A stretch of 64,000 nucleotides of DNA from Bacillus sp. BP-3 (GTDB lineage: Bacteria; Bacillota; Bacilli; Bacillales; Bacillaceae_G). Location: NCBI RefSeq assembly GCF_028401955.1, contig NZ_JAQOTJ010000004.1, positions 1-64,000 on the forward strand. The letters are read 5' to 3'. A program made the position numbers and the translations under genes. Numbering within the stretch: position 1 is the first letter of the stretch; each line of letters begins with the position of its first letter. The notes under the pieces are model-generated. The model was not told where the DNA came from. It ran no database searches and was given only the letters and a program-made list of their open reading frames with translations. Positions 41,720-51,654 of the stretch are shown here, in pieces.

Positions 41720-42877
41720 TTTTCCCTCCCGTTATGCAACAAATAAGTAAAATCCAATCAGATAAAGTGAAACGGTTATCAAAGAGGTTTTTTTTACCTA
41801 TTTTCTCTGAATTCTTCAGAATCTGAAGGTAAGGGTTACTAATCGTTAATACAGGATAAATAACCACTAATATGTAAAAAACTCTCTATACTATTAATTC
41901 TGTTCATTCTTTTTAAAGAACGATCCTATATTGTTTGATAAAAATAACAGCTACAATCTACGAATCATTGTATACACATAATTTTTTATATCACTATTCC
42001 GTTCTATAAATAGAACAAATACAAGATATAAAATATCATTCTTATTTCATTATGTCAACATAATATTACGTATTTTCAGCTTTAAAAGTTTTTTAAAAAA
42101 GTTCTTTATAGAGAATCCCTGCTCCCAATGTATATTTTATCCATTTCTCAGCCTTATGAATCTACACTGGATTAAGATTATACATTTCACTATTCAAATA
42201 AATATATTTCCTTAAAGTAAACATTTAAGTTTACCTCTGTTCTGTATAACGAACTTGCTTTTATTTTATATAATGATATTCAGTTTGTAAATATTTTTTT
42301 ATATAATTTGAAGTATTTATAGCCATAGGAATATTCTTCCTCTTCCTCTTTGTAATTTGAATGTCAACGAACTTGCTTGTTTACTCAAAAAATTCAGGAG
42401 TTTAACTTTAGTTCTTTCATTTTTTATTATAGATCCAATACCATAAATAAATTCCTTATTTTACAGTCTTGAGTGATAAATATACAATGAGCTTTTTTCA
42501 ACAGAAGCTTAATGATATCTATATAGAAATGTTACAGCAGTTTATCTCTTGCATAACTTTTTATTTTTTGTCGAACTTCAAGATGTGGGGTATTAGTGTT
42601 GTGTTTCGTAAAAACGCTTACAATTCTAGATGAAATAAAAAATATTATAGTTAATCTGAATGATGGAGGTGAAAAGATAATTAAAATGTTATTGTTAACA
42701 TTTTAAAATATGTTGTACAGAACAGATGTATGCCAAAAACAAGTTTGTGTACTTCATGGTAGTAGTCTTGAGTTCTCTATTAAGTGAGCACATTAGAAAA
42801 TGAAGAGAAATCAATCTTTTTATGTACAATTTCTAACCGAAGATAAACTACTTAACACATTTCATACTTTCTATTAC
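41720..42877. other. 1158-bp region without a convincing gene, upstream of the lasso cluster
   Basis: Very AT-rich. It must contain the promoter of the lasso operon. Visible signals: several GTTCTTT-like boxes (separate entry), a cre-like TAAAAACGCTTACA at 42609-42622, and an 11-bp inverted repeat TTAAAATGTTA-ttgt-TAACATTTTAA at 42681-42706 placed right after GGAGGTG. A 48-codon frame at 42487-42633 has no ribosome site. Parts may be the remains of lost genes. Confidence 0.5.
41915..42417. promoter_or_regulatory. Cluster of SinR-box-like motifs upstream of the lasso operon
   Basis: The B. subtilis SinR box is GTTCTYT. Here: AAAGAAC (reverse box) at 41915-41921; GTTCTATAAATAGAAC, an inverted pair, at 42001-42016; GTTCTTT at 42101-42107; GTTCTGTATAACGAAC at 42239-42254; GTTCTTT at 42411-42417. 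A 7-mer will occur by chance in AT-rich DNA, so the paired arrangements count more than single hits. A SinR paralogue is encoded next to this region. Confidence 0.45.
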
Positions 42878-43219
42878 TTATCTCTCCCTTGAATTCTGCC
42901 ACTTAATAAAATCAATTAATATTTTGTAATCCCCAAGCTTTTCTTTATTAATCCCTGCCTTTTTCAATTCATAAGCAAGATCAATCCACTCTTTTTCAAT
43001 CTGCTGTTTTGTTTCTGTATTTGTTTTCGCTTCGAGTAACATATTGAGGTCTGCTTCTAATACGAATGCTATCTTTTCTAACACTTGTATAGACGGATTC
43101 TGATTTATACTTCTTTCAATATTACTTAAATAGGATTTTGAAATTCCCGCTCTCTCCGCTAATTCAGATAAAGTAAACCCCTTTTTCTTTCGAATTTGAT
43201 AAATATTTCTCCCAATCAT
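42878..43219 (-). CDS. SinR-like transcriptional regulator (HTH plus SinI/SinR dimerisation domain)
   Basis: 113 residues (SinR 107-111). N-terminal Xre HTH, IGRNIYQIRKKKGFTLSELA then GISKSYLSNIERSINQNPSI, strongly SinR-like. C-terminal EWIDLAYELKKAGINKEKLG and ILIDFIKW match the SinR/SinI helical hook. SinR represses biofilm matrix genes in Bacillus and is freed by SinI. No sinI is adjacent, so this is probably a paralogue rather than the main sin locus. It sits between the lasso and EPS clusters. Confidence 0.85.
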   Translation of the reverse strand: MIGRNIYQIRKKKGFTLSELAERAGISKSYLSNIERSINQNPSIQVLEKIAFVLEADLNMLLEAKTNTETKQQIEKEWIDLAYELKKAGINKEKLGDYKILIDFIKWQNSRER

Positions 43220-43245
43220 CCGGTTATAGCCCTCCCTTTATAAAT

Positions 43246-43260
43246 GTTCTTTAGTTCTAT
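43246..43260 (-). promoter_or_regulatory. Two direct SinR-like boxes in front of the SinR-like gene
   Basis: GTTCTTT (43246-43252) and GTTCTAT (43254-43260), one base apart, about 27 bp before the start codon. The close direct repeat suggests autoregulation. Confidence 0.5.
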
Positions 43261-43590
43261 TTTCTACATCTTATTTTTCTCTATACAGGATACGATAGAA
43301 ATCCATTTTGATTTTTTAACATGCAGATGATGCGGAAAACTGAGCAACCTACACCCTCGTTTTAACTACGCATGTGACAGAAATAGGCTCTCATTCTATG
43401 CATAGTTAGATACTTCCTCCCCCTTATTGAAAGTTTTATGCAAATTTATCAACTTGTATTTATATATCTCCCTTAATATCGTATAATCATAATAGTTAGA
43501 GTTAACAAGTTTAAGTAATGCAAAATAGATATTGAGTTACATATCATTCTTTGTACCTACACAATTTAATGGGGGGTTCGGTTTAACATT

Positions 43591-43770
43591 ATGTTTTCAC
43601 TTTTAACACGCGCATATAAAAAGTCAAAGAATAATTTCCATACAGCTATATATACTTATAATTATATTCTCTATAGGGATTGCCTTGATATTCAATTAAA
43701 GGAAAAATTCTACAAAAAAATGAAAAAATCACAAAAAAAAATGGATTCATATACTTTTTCTCGTATTTAA
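43591..43770 (+). CDS. Possible small basic protein, unrecognised
   Basis: 59 residues beginning MFSLLTRAYKKSKNNFHTAI, with a lysine-rich end KFYKKMKKSQKKMDSYTF. GGGGGG stands upstream but 13-14 bp from the ATG, so the start is unsure. The gap 43261-43590 has a TATAAT at 43482-43487 and nothing else. The SQKKMDSY piece faintly recalls the SQxLD motif of Spo0E-like proteins, but the rest does not fit. It is the only plus-strand candidate among minus-strand genes. Confidence 0.35.
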   Translation: MFSLLTRAYKKSKNNFHTAIYTYNYILYRDCLDIQLKEKFYKKMKKSQKKMDSYTFSRI

Positions 43771-43787
43771 GCTCCTTACAAGTAAAA

Positions 43788-43829
43788 AGAACCTTCTGAA
43801 TTTACACATCTCATTCAGAAGGCTCTTTA
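43788..43829 (-). terminator. Terminator after the EpsN-like gene
   Basis: Minus strand: GAGCCTTCTGAAT and ATTCAGAAGGTTC pair around 11 bases; followed by TTTTTAC. Confidence 0.85.
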
Positions 43830-43832
43830 ATT

Positions 43833-44984
43833 TTATAAAGCACTTTTAATACATTGAATAACCTTTTGTTGTTCCGTCTCTGTCATGTTTGAACTAGAAG
43901 GAAGACATATACCTGTTTTAAATAATTGTTCAGACACATTGTGATTTTCACCATGAGAATAATATTCTACTCCTTCAAAAACAGGTTGCATATGAAGTGG
44001 CTTCCACACAGGACGAGATTCAATATTCTCTTTGGCTAGAGCCTCCAATAACGATTGAATAGATAGGCCTGTTTCTTTTTCATCAATTGTTAAAGTTGTG
44101 AGCCAACGATTTGAATGAGTATTTTCTAATTCAGGCATAAAGCAAAATCCTTGTATACTAGATAATTCTTGATAATACCGTTCAAATATTAATCTTCTAG
44201 CCTTCACTCTATCTTCTAACACTTCTAATTGAGCTCTTCCGATACCAGCTAATATATTACTCATTCGATAATTATATCCTATCTCGCTATGCTGATAATG
44301 AGGTGCTACATCCCTTGCTTGGGTTGCAAAGAAACGTGCTTTCTCTAATGCCTCAATGTCATCAGAAATAAGCATTCCTCCACCCGAAGTTGTAATAATT
44401 TTGTTTCCATTAAATGAATAAATACCAAATTTACCAAATGTACCACTAGCTTTTCCTTTGTATGTAGAACCTAAAGATTCTGCTGCATCCTCAATTATAG
44501 GGACATTATATTGATTTGATAAAGAACATATCTCATCCATTTTCGCGCTCTGTCCATATAAGTTAACAGTGATAATAGCTTTTGGCAATTTGTCTTTTTT
44601 ATGAGCATCAATTAACGCACGTTCTAAAGCCTGCGGCGACATGTTCCATGTTTCTGGCTCTGAATCGATAAATACTGGTTCAGCCCCTAAGTAAACAATT
44701 GGATTAGCACTTGCTATAAAAGTAAGACTTGAACAAAACACTTTATCTCCTTTTTGAACTCCTAATAACCGAAGCGCTAAATGAATAGCTGCAGTACCAG
44801 AACTAACTGCTGCAGCATCTCTAGCTCCAACAAATGATGCGAGTTCTTTTTCAAAAGAGTCTACATTTGGACCAAGAGGAGCAATCCAGTTTGTATCAAA
44901 TGCATCTTGTATAAACTTTTGCTCATTGCCACTCATATGCGGAGTAGAGAGATAGATTCGTTTTTTCTGCTGTGTTATTACCAT
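43833..44984 (-). CDS. DegT/DnrJ/EryC1/StrS sugar aminotransferase (EpsN/PglE-like)
   Basis: 383 residues from the ATG at 44984, with GGAGTG 6 bp upstream. PLP-dependent: EDAAESLGSTYKGKASGTFG, SFNGNKIITTSGGGM (Lys for PLP), AAVSSGTAAIHLAL. Probably aminates a 4-keto sugar nucleotide, giving the UDP-4-amino-sugar that the neighbouring acetyltransferase acetylates on the way to bacillosamine. Last gene of the epsL-M-N-like operon. Confidence 0.92.
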   Translation of the reverse strand: MVITQQKKRIYLSTPHMSGNEQKFIQDAFDTNWIAPLGPNVDSFEKELASFVGARDAAAVSSGTAAIHLALRLLGVQKGDKVFCSSLTFIASANPIVYLGAEPVFIDSEPETWNMSPQALERALIDAHKKDKLPKAIITVNLYGQSAKMDEICSLSNQYNVPIIEDAAESLGSTYKGKASGTFGKFGIYSFNGNKIITTSGGGMLISDDIEALEKARFFATQARDVAPHYQHSEIGYNYRMSNILAGIGRAQLEVLEDRVKARRLIFERYYQELSSIQGFCFMPELENTHSNRWLTTLTIDEKETGLSIQSLLEALAKENIESRPVWKPLHMQPVFEGVEYYSHGENHNVSEQLFKTGICLPSSSNMTETEQQKVIQCIKSAL

Positions 44985-44998
44985 GTTTATCACTCCTA

Positions 44999-45631
44999 TT
45001 AGTTCAATTTATTAATTACTTTGGCCGGAATTCCAACGACTGTACACCTAGGGGGAATGTCCTTTATTACAACCGCTCCCGCTCCAATAACAGACCATTC
45101 TCCGATTTTAACACTTGGAATCAGAGTAGCTGCTGCCCCTATATGCACCCCTTCTTCAATGATGATAGAACCTGTAAGTGTAGCATGTGGAGAAATATGG
45201 ACAAAATCACCTAGTACATTGTCATGTTCCACAACAGAACCTGTATTGATGATAGAATGATTACCAATTTGAGTGCCAGCATTAATCACTGCATTGGGCA
45301 TAACAACTGTACCATTCCCTATCTTAGCATTCGGACTTATAACGGCTGTTTTATGTATTAGCGTGACATAACAATTGTCAGGCAGATCCAATTTTTCGGC
45401 AATTTTTTTTCTAACTTTATTGTTCCCTATTGCAATAACAAATTTTGCTTGCTTAAAATCGTTAATCATGTGATATACACTTGAAATCGGGCCGAAATAA
45501 GTATCATCTACTGTAGTTATCTCTTCATATTGATCATCTAAATATCCAACGATTTCATATGCCTTGTTTGACAAAATAATATCCTTTATAACTTTACTGT
45601 GACCACCTTGTCCAATCAATACAACTTTCAT
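44999..45631 (-). CDS. Sugar O/N-acetyltransferase with left-handed beta helix (EpsM/PglD-like)
   Basis: 210 residues. N-terminal Rossmann-like domain (MKVVLIGQGGHSKVIKDII) and C-terminal hexapeptide repeats (VISPNAKIGNGTVVMPNAVI, then GTQIGNHSIINTGSVVEHD), the PglD layout. The catalytic His in VEHDNVLGDFVHISPHA is present. It should acetylate the 4-amino group of the UDP-amino sugar. Between the sugar transferase and aminotransferase genes, 20 bp and 14 bp away. Confidence 0.92.
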   Translation of the reverse strand: MKVVLIGQGGHSKVIKDIILSNKAYEIVGYLDDQYEEITTVDDTYFGPISSVYHMINDFKQAKFVIAIGNNKVRKKIAEKLDLPDNCYVTLIHKTAVISPNAKIGNGTVVMPNAVINAGTQIGNHSIINTGSVVEHDNVLGDFVHISPHATLTGSIIIEEGVHIGAAATLIPSVKIGEWSVIGAGAVVIKDIPPRCTVVGIPAKVINKLN

Positions 45632-45651
45632 TTGTTACCTTCTCTCACAGT

Positions 45652-46242
45652 TTAATTGATCCCCCTAAAACGTTCCATTGTTACATGACCATCCTGATTT
45701 ATTCCTTCTGATTTAAACACTTTTATTAGTGTAAGAAATAATATTTTCATATCAATTAAAAAAGATTGATTATTTACATACCATACATCTAATTCGAATT
45801 TTTCTTCCCAGGTAATTGCATTTCTCCCATTCACTTGTGCCCAACCAGTAATTCCAGGTTTTACATGATGTCTTTTAGCTTGTTCACTAGTATATAAAGG
45901 CAAGTATTCCATTAACAATGGTCTCGGTCCTACTAAACTTATATCACCTTTCACGACATTTAGTAGTTGTGGCAATTCATCTAAACTATATTTTCTAAGA
46001 AACTTACCAAATGTAGTTAATCTTACTTGATCAGACAAAGGATTACCCTTATTATCTTTTTCATCAGTCATTGTGCGAAATTTGTAAAGATAAAATGGTT
46101 TGCCATATAGTCCTGGGCGTTGTTGTTTAAATATGATAGGTGATCCTAACTTCAATCTAACAAAAATGGCTACTACAAGGATGACAAAAGATAAACACAA
46201 TAACAAAAACAAAGAAATCAATAAATCAAAAGTTCTTTTCAT
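45652..46242 (-). CDS. Priming phosphoglycosyl transferase (EpsL/PglC-like)
   Basis: 196 residues: one N-terminal re-entrant/membrane helix (5-28) and a catalytic domain with [28 protein letters not shown] (Asp-Glu dyad), [14 protein letters not shown] and [14 protein letters not shown]. It transfers a sugar-1-phosphate from UDP-sugar to undecaprenyl phosphate, starting repeat-unit synthesis. First gene of this operon. Regulatory motifs lie upstream. Confidence 0.93.
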   Translation of the reverse strand: MKRTFDLLISLFLLLCLSFVILVVAIFVRLKLGSPIIFKQQRPGLYGKPFYLYKFRTMTDEKDNKGNPLSDQVRLTTFGKFLRKYSLDELPQLLNVVKGDISLVGPRPLLMEYLPLYTSEQAKRHHVKPGITGWAQVNGRNAITWEEKFELDVWYVNNQSFLIDMKILFLTLIKVFKSEGINQDGHVTMERFRGIN

Positions 46243-46366
46243 TAATAATCATACTCCTATCCAAGATTTTTGTGAGCACCTTTTCACAAAGCGATAGTAT
46301 GCAAGGCTTTCGTAATATATAAATCTTTTTGATTTTTCAACATATAAGTTGCCGCTATACAGAAAA

Positions 46367-46470
46367 AAAGAACTTATACTCGTTTTCTCTCTTATGTTCC
46401 ACTTTGAACGTGTCAGAAAAAGTACTGATCATATCTACACATGACCAGATGCTAGTTCATTAAAAAGAAC
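46367..46470 (-). promoter_or_regulatory. SinR-box-like motifs before the EpsL-M-N-like operon
   Basis: AAAGAAC (reverse complement of GTTCTTT) at 46367-46373 and 46464-46470, plus GTTCCACTTTGAAC at 46396-46409. The 327-bp interval 46243-46569 has no gene. In B. subtilis, SinR represses the eps operon through such boxes. The match is suggestive, not proven. Confidence 0.45.
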
Positions 46471-46569
46471 GGTTTTATGCCGATTTTCAATTCGTATTTA
46501 TATAAATATTATTTCACAATAAATCTTAGAATCAATTTTTTATCTCTATTTATTTTTTAGATTTATATA

Positions 46570-46722
46570 TTATTTTGATGTATACATAATCGAAATGAGG
46601 TAGTGTTTAATTTCTTCTATCAAATGGTTTACTTCCACATTTTTTGATTCTTCACCTCTCCTGTATATATACAGGAGTATCTCTTTAAATTGCTGCTGAG
46701 TTATTCTTTCAGAAATGTTCAT
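46570..46722 (-). CDS. Small protein of unknown function next to galE
   Basis: 50 residues from the ATG at 46722 (MNISERITQQQFKEILLYIY), with AAGAGGG 7 bp upstream; the longer frame adds 13 codons without a ribosome site. Mixed-charge helices and no membrane segment. Might be a regulatory peptide or protein of the EPS locus. I do not recognise it. Confidence 0.6.
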   Translation of the reverse strand: MNISERITQQQFKEILLYIYRRGEESKNVEVNHLIEEIKHYLISIMYTSK

Positions 46723-46835
46723 GTTTAAACCCTCTTTTAAGAAATCTATTTCCATATACAAACTCTAGCTATTTTAAGTGAAATTTGTATTATTTTCTAC
46801 TCTATTACCAACAATTTTTTATTCACTTACATCTC

Positions 46836-47864
46836 TTATAATATATAATTTTTTTCCTCATAACCATTTGGGTTATTAAACTGCCATCTCCATGAATCTT
46901 CACACATCTCTTTAATTCCTCTTTTAGCAACCCATCCTAATTCTAATTTTGCTTTTGTTGCATTCGCATAACAAATAGCCACATCACCCGGACGACGATT
47001 TACAATTTTATAAGGAATTTTCCTACCGGATGCTTTTTCAAAAGCGGCCGCCATTTCCAATACGCTATAACCACATCCTGTCCCTAAATTATACGCTTCT
47101 ACCCCTTGAGATCTCGATATCTTTTCAAGTGCTTTTAAATGTCCCATCGCAAGATCTGTAACATGTATATAATCTCTCATAGCTGTACCATCGTGTGTTG
47201 GATAGTCATCCCCAAAAACGCTTAATTCACTTAGCTTTCCAACAGCTACTTGCGTAATGTACGGAATAAGATTATTTGGAATGCCTTTTGGATCCTCTCC
47301 AATTCGCCCACTTTTATGTGCTCCAATTGGATTAAAATAACGTAAAAGAGAAATACTCCACTCATGGTCAGACACATACAGATCACGTAATATTTCTTCA
47401 ATTATTTGTTTTGTGCGCCCATAAGGATTCGTTGCCCCAAGTGCAAAATTCTCGGAAATCGGTACTTGTTCCGCCATTCCATATACTGTCGCTGAAGAAC
47501 TAAAGACCATTTTCTTTACACCATGCTTTTTCATGACTTCGCATAATACAAGTGTACCTGTAATGTTATTATGATAATACCAAAGTGGTAACGCAACCGA
47601 CTCGCCCACCGCCTTTAGTCCTGCAAAATGAATAACAGCATCAATCTGATTTTCATTAAAAATGCTATCTAACATCTCTTTATCTAATATATCTGCCTGA
47701 TAAAATTTAAAATCTTTCCCTGTGATTTCACGAACACGTTTTAAAGCTTCTGGTTTACTATTTGAAAAATTATCAACGACAATTATCTCATATCCGCCAT
47801 TTAATAATTCTACACACGTATGAGTTCCAATATATCCTGCTCCGCCTGTCACTAAAATTTTCAT
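46836..47864 (-). CDS. galE: UDP-glucose 4-epimerase
   Basis: 342 residues from [15 protein letters not shown], with AAGGAGG 8 bp before the ATG; the upstream 15 codons are not supported. NAD-binding GGAGYIG, the catalytic Ser-Tyr-Lys ([13 protein letters not shown]) and [13 protein letters not shown] are all present. It makes UDP-galactose, a precursor for the exopolysaccharide. Follows the 1189-residue gene after a terminator, so it may have its own promoter. Confidence 0.96.
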   Translation of the reverse strand: MKILVTGGAGYIGTHTCVELLNGGYEIIVVDNFSNSKPEALKRVREITGKDFKFYQADILDKEMLDSIFNENQIDAVIHFAGLKAVGESVALPLWYYHNNITGTLVLCEVMKKHGVKKMVFSSSATVYGMAEQVPISENFALGATNPYGRTKQIIEEILRDLYVSDHEWSISLLRYFNPIGAHKSGRIGEDPKGIPNNLIPYITQVAVGKLSELSVFGDDYPTHDGTAMRDYIHVTDLAMGHLKALEKISRSQGVEAYNLGTGCGYSVLEMAAAFEKASGRKIPYKIVNRRPGDVAICYANATKAKLELGWVAKRGIKEMCEDSWRWQFNNPNGYEEKNYIL

Positions 47865-47910
47865 GTGTTTTTTCCTCCTTGTTATCATATGTCTTTTTAC
47901 ACAAAACATA

Positions 47911-47961
47911 AAAAAAGCATACCAGTTCGTTGTTCTAACATAACAAATTGAAATGCTTTTT
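47911..47961. terminator. Hairpin terminator between the beta-helix gene and galE
   Basis: AAAAAGCAT and ATGCTTTTT pair at the outside of a 50-base structure with flanking A and T tracts. Confidence 0.65.
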
Positions 47962-47992
47962 CTATTCCCTTATTCCATTTAACGATCGGTTC

Positions 47993-50900
47993 CTATTTTA
48001 AAGCATTATAATTTTGCGTTAATTCAGCAGTTGTTAACGCTCGGGTATAATAAGCAATATTCTTAAATACTATTGTTTTTGCACTTGTACCTAAAAGCAT
48101 TGGCAGTGTGGATTCGTTAATCACCTTATCACTTCCCATTATATACCTAGCTGCTTCTACATTATTAACATACATAATTAGATTTGCGCTATTTCGCAAG
48201 ACAACCACATGATAATAGGCTGTTTCATCAGTATAAACACTTGAACTAACTGAAGGATAATCATTACTGCCCGTATTTATATTTTTAGCCCAAAACTGTG
48301 CTGTAAATTGGTTATTCATATTTCGTTCAATTTTAAACTTATTATCTGAACTGCCCGATCTTCTTAATAAAGAAGATGATATAGGACATTGAACTGTGAG
48401 AGAAATTGTAAATGGCTTATTTGTTATAAAATAACTGTCCGGATTTAAGATAGTTGAATTGTTCACAGGATTTTCTTGGTATAAAAGAAGTCCGTCTGTT
48501 ACATAATTTACTGCTGTTGTCTGTGTTATTACCTTTACATTTACACCGTTTGAAAGATTGCCATTTAGATCTTTTGTTTTAACTGTGAACGAATATTCTG
48601 TAGTAGCCTTCAATCCTGATACAATATAGTAAGGAGTCGTAACAGAATTGATTAAAGTAGCTCCTTGATACACCTCGTATGACTGAACATTAGAGGATAC
48701 ACTCTTTGTCCAAGTTAAACCAACTGTATTAACTGAAATGCTGCTTGCAACTAGGTTTGTTATATCACTTGGCGGAGTATTGTCATTAGTAGTAGTGGCT
48801 GTTACTGATACACCGCTTGAAGCAATCCCAAACTTATCTACCGCTTTTACAGTAAATGTATACAGAGTTGCTGGAGCAAGCCCTGTAGCCGTATATGTTG
48901 TTCCTGTAACGCTTCCTAACAAAGTTGTCCCTTTATAAACATCGTATTTCACAACATCCTTAGACGTACTTGCTGTCCATGATAAATCAATACTAGAATT
49001 CCTTACAGCAGAAACAATTAAATTTGTAACATCAGCCGGAGCAGCCGTTTTAATGATATATCTAAATGCTTTTACCTTACTTTGATTTCCTGCGTTATCA
49101 ACTGCAAGAACTTTTAATGTAGTAGATTGTGAAATTGTCAATCCTCCCGTATATAAAGCACTGGATGTAGTAGGTGTTGTTCCATCAAGAGTATAATACA
49201 TGTTAGCTGGTTCATTCGTAGTTAGTATTACTTTTTGAGAGGCGCTAAATACACCTCCACTTGGAGTAGCTGTAACAACGGGCGCTTTCAAGTCAGCTAA
49301 AGAGTTCGTTATATCTAAGTTATCTATCATAATCGTATTTGGACTAACATCCGTAGTTACATTATTAAATAGACATTTTGCTATGAGCACTCCCTTTTGT
49401 AAACTCAACCAGTGAAGAAATATTTTACTATTTTCTAAATAACTATTTGTTAATATTGCCTGTAGAACATTATCGCTTTTATAAACTGTACAATTATTAA
49501 TAAACATACTATTACTTATGACGGCGTTAATAAGATTTACACCCATGTTTTCAAATAAACAATTCTCTGCATACACACCTATATAAGGATTTTGCGTAGA
49601 ACCTAGCACAATATCTCGATACGTTCCTGTTATCATTTTACTATCGCTTATATTGCAGGAACTTATATTGCCGCCTGCTCCCACTATAGTTAAACCGTCT
49701 ATTATATTCGGTCTCCCCACATAATTATCAAATGGCTTAATGTCTACATTGTAATTCTTAACTACGACATTCTCCATAATCCCCCCTGTCAGAATAAGGG
49801 CAAACCCTGGTGAACTGTCATAATTCCAATCTCTTTCTACTACAACATCTGAGATATAGCATCTTCCATAATTATACCTACTTATATTAAATCCCCATTC
49901 TCCCGAATCATAAATCGCTACAGGTTCACCATTTATCTTTTCAGAAACCTGGAAGCTATAGTCCGTTCGATTTACTACATAATATACTTTATCTACACTA
50001 ATTCCAGCAGGAACTTTTCCTACCCATTCTTCAAAACATATTTGAGCAGAATTCCCCATACCATGAGCCGTTTTAAAAGAAAATGTGCTGTTTTCAACAT
50101 CTACAGCAGATGTTCCAAAGTATCCATAACTACCATTGCCATAAAATATCCCGTCTTTTAAGCGAACATTTTGTATTGTAGCTCCCCTTATGTCGGCTAG
50201 TTTTACGTTTGCATTATTTCCAATTACTCCGTGAACAAAATTATCCCCCTCAACCAAAAGCTCGCATCTAATAAAAATATTGTTAAGATATTTTACATAC
50301 ATATTTGTCGGATATGAACTAACGCCCCCAACATTGCGACCCTCAAAAGTATTATCTTCTATCGTTATATTATTACCGTCTGCGTTTACAAAATGTCCTC
50401 TTTCGTTATAATAAATATAGTTTTTGTAAATATAGATTCTAAAATTTAATTCTAATCCATCTTTTCCGTAGTAAGGAGATTTATATGGTATATTGCTTTC
50501 ACTGACCAGAGACTCAATATCTATCCCGAACATTGGCGCAGTCCCATTACGAAAGTCCGATGTAACATCATCGCTCGCTTTTCCGATATGATGTATTTTA
50601 TTATTATAAATATAAATATCATTTGAGCCGCCAAGGGTAATTCCTTGTCTTCTGCAATGATGAAGATCACAACCGTTAATATAGATATGCGACCCCATTT
50701 CTTCTTGCGTATACTCATCCGGGTTAACTCTATATTGCAGCCATCCCGTAGAAATAGCATCCCCAGTACATTCGCATATCTCTACATTATTTATTTCAAT
50801 ATTATTTGAACCAACTATTTCTATGCCTTGTCCCCACTCATGGGTATAGTTTTCACTAGTAACTGTAGCAGTAAGTTGAGCAATTTGAGCATCACTTAAC

Positions 50901-51562
50901 GGCGTTGAGGTAATGTCAATCACAAAAACCATCTTATTAGCATTGGCTATTGGTGCAAACCACCCTCTTCCTGTTGACTCTATCGAAGCAAATTGTACAT
51001 TTGTTCTAAAACCGGCCAACGTACTAGCAGAAACCGTATCTTTATACTGATAAAAACTATATACTTTGGCAGCCAAACCCGAAATAGGCCATAGTCTAAA
51101 GGATTTCAACAATCCTGGATCTTTATATCTATCTATTATTTCACTGCGAATAAAATTTGATTGATTATTCAATGAACCGTCAGCATTGACGCCTCCTCTT
51201 ACAAATTTCACTCCTAATTCATATATATGTGTGTGTTTGTCTCCAACTATTTTCCCACCGCTAATCTTTGCATTTTTAATTCCTTTGACTTCAAATATCC
51301 TATACCAAGGCGATGAATTCGCTTCTAACTGCAATATACATCCATCCGCCATTTCAAAATGCATATTACTTTGCATCACAATACATGAAAAAGTTGTACT
51401 GTCGATTTTTAGCTTATATGTGCCGGCTGGTAATATAACATGATTATAGCCTTGAGATTTAGCCCACACTAACGCATCATTTATACCCTTTGTAGTAGCA
51501 ACAGAATTTGTCCCATCGTTTTTTATATTCCACCTATCTAACTCTATTACATATATCTCCAT
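47993..51562 (-). CDS. Large beta-helix protein with chitobiase-like, two FN3 and LamG domains, no signal peptide
   Basis: 1189 residues. About 1-757: right-handed parallel beta helix of pectate-lyase/tail-spike type (IEIVGSNNIEINNVEICECT, DIYIYNNKIHHIG). About 758-836: chitobiase C-terminal-like domain (YYTLDGTTPTTSSALYTGG). About 837-924 and 925-1017: FN3 repeats (SIDLSWTASTSKDVVKYDVY; VGLTWTKSVSSNVQSYEVYQ). About 1018-1189: LamG/concanavalin-like domain. It may cut or bind the locus' own polysaccharide. There is no secretion signal. Start at 51562 with AAGGTG 7 bp upstream. Confidence 0.85.
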   Translation of the reverse strand: MEIYVIELDRWNIKNDGTNSVATTKGINDALVWAKSQGYNHVILPAGTYKLKIDSTTFSCIVMQSNMHFEMADGCILQLEANSSPWYRIFEVKGIKNAKISGGKIVGDKHTHIYELGVKFVRGGVNADGSLNNQSNFIRSEIIDRYKDPGLLKSFRLWPISGLAAKVYSFYQYKDTVSASTLAGFRTNVQFASIESTGRGWFAPIANANKMVFVIDITSTPLSDAQIAQLTATVTSENYTHEWGQGIEIVGSNNIEINNVEICECTGDAISTGWLQYRVNPDEYTQEEMGSHIYINGCDLHHCRRQGITLGGSNDIYIYNNKIHHIGKASDDVTSDFRNGTAPMFGIDIESLVSESNIPYKSPYYGKDGLELNFRIYIYKNYIYYNERGHFVNADGNNITIEDNTFEGRNVGGVSSYPTNMYVKYLNNIFIRCELLVEGDNFVHGVIGNNANVKLADIRGATIQNVRLKDGIFYGNGSYGYFGTSAVDVENSTFSFKTAHGMGNSAQICFEEWVGKVPAGISVDKVYYVVNRTDYSFQVSEKINGEPVAIYDSGEWGFNISRYNYGRCYISDVVVERDWNYDSSPGFALILTGGIMENVVVKNYNVDIKPFDNYVGRPNIIDGLTIVGAGGNISSCNISDSKMITGTYRDIVLGSTQNPYIGVYAENCLFENMGVNLINAVISNSMFINNCTVYKSDNVLQAILTNSYLENSKIFLHWLSLQKGVLIAKCLFNNVTTDVSPNTIMIDNLDITNSLADLKAPVVTATPSGGVFSASQKVILTTNEPANMYYTLDGTTPTTSSALYTGGLTISQSTTLKVLAVDNAGNQSKVKAFRYIIKTAAPADVTNLIVSAVRNSSIDLSWTASTSKDVVKYDVYKGTTLLGSVTGTTYTATGLAPATLYTFTVKAVDKFGIASSGVSVTATTTNDNTPPSDITNLVASSISVNTVGLTWTKSVSSNVQSYEVYQGATLINSVTTPYYIVSGLKATTEYSFTVKTKDLNGNLSNGVNVKVITQTTAVNYVTDGLLLYQENPVNNSTILNPDSYFITNKPFTISLTVQCPISSSLLRRSGSSDNKFKIERNMNNQFTAQFWAKNINTGSNDYPSVSSSVYTDETAYYHVVVLRNSANLIMYVNNVEAARYIMGSDKVINESTLPMLLGTSAKTIVFKNIAYYTRALTTAELTQNYNALK

Positions 51563-51654
51563 CCAATCACACCTTTTCTTTTTTCTACATATTATGCTTT
51601 ATAAAGGCAACGGATTGGGTATGTTAACGATATTGTAAAATTATACTACCTAGA

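Noticed and set aside
42487-42633. 48-codon frame upstream of the SinR-like gene
   Set aside because: No ribosome site; it overlaps the cre-like motif.
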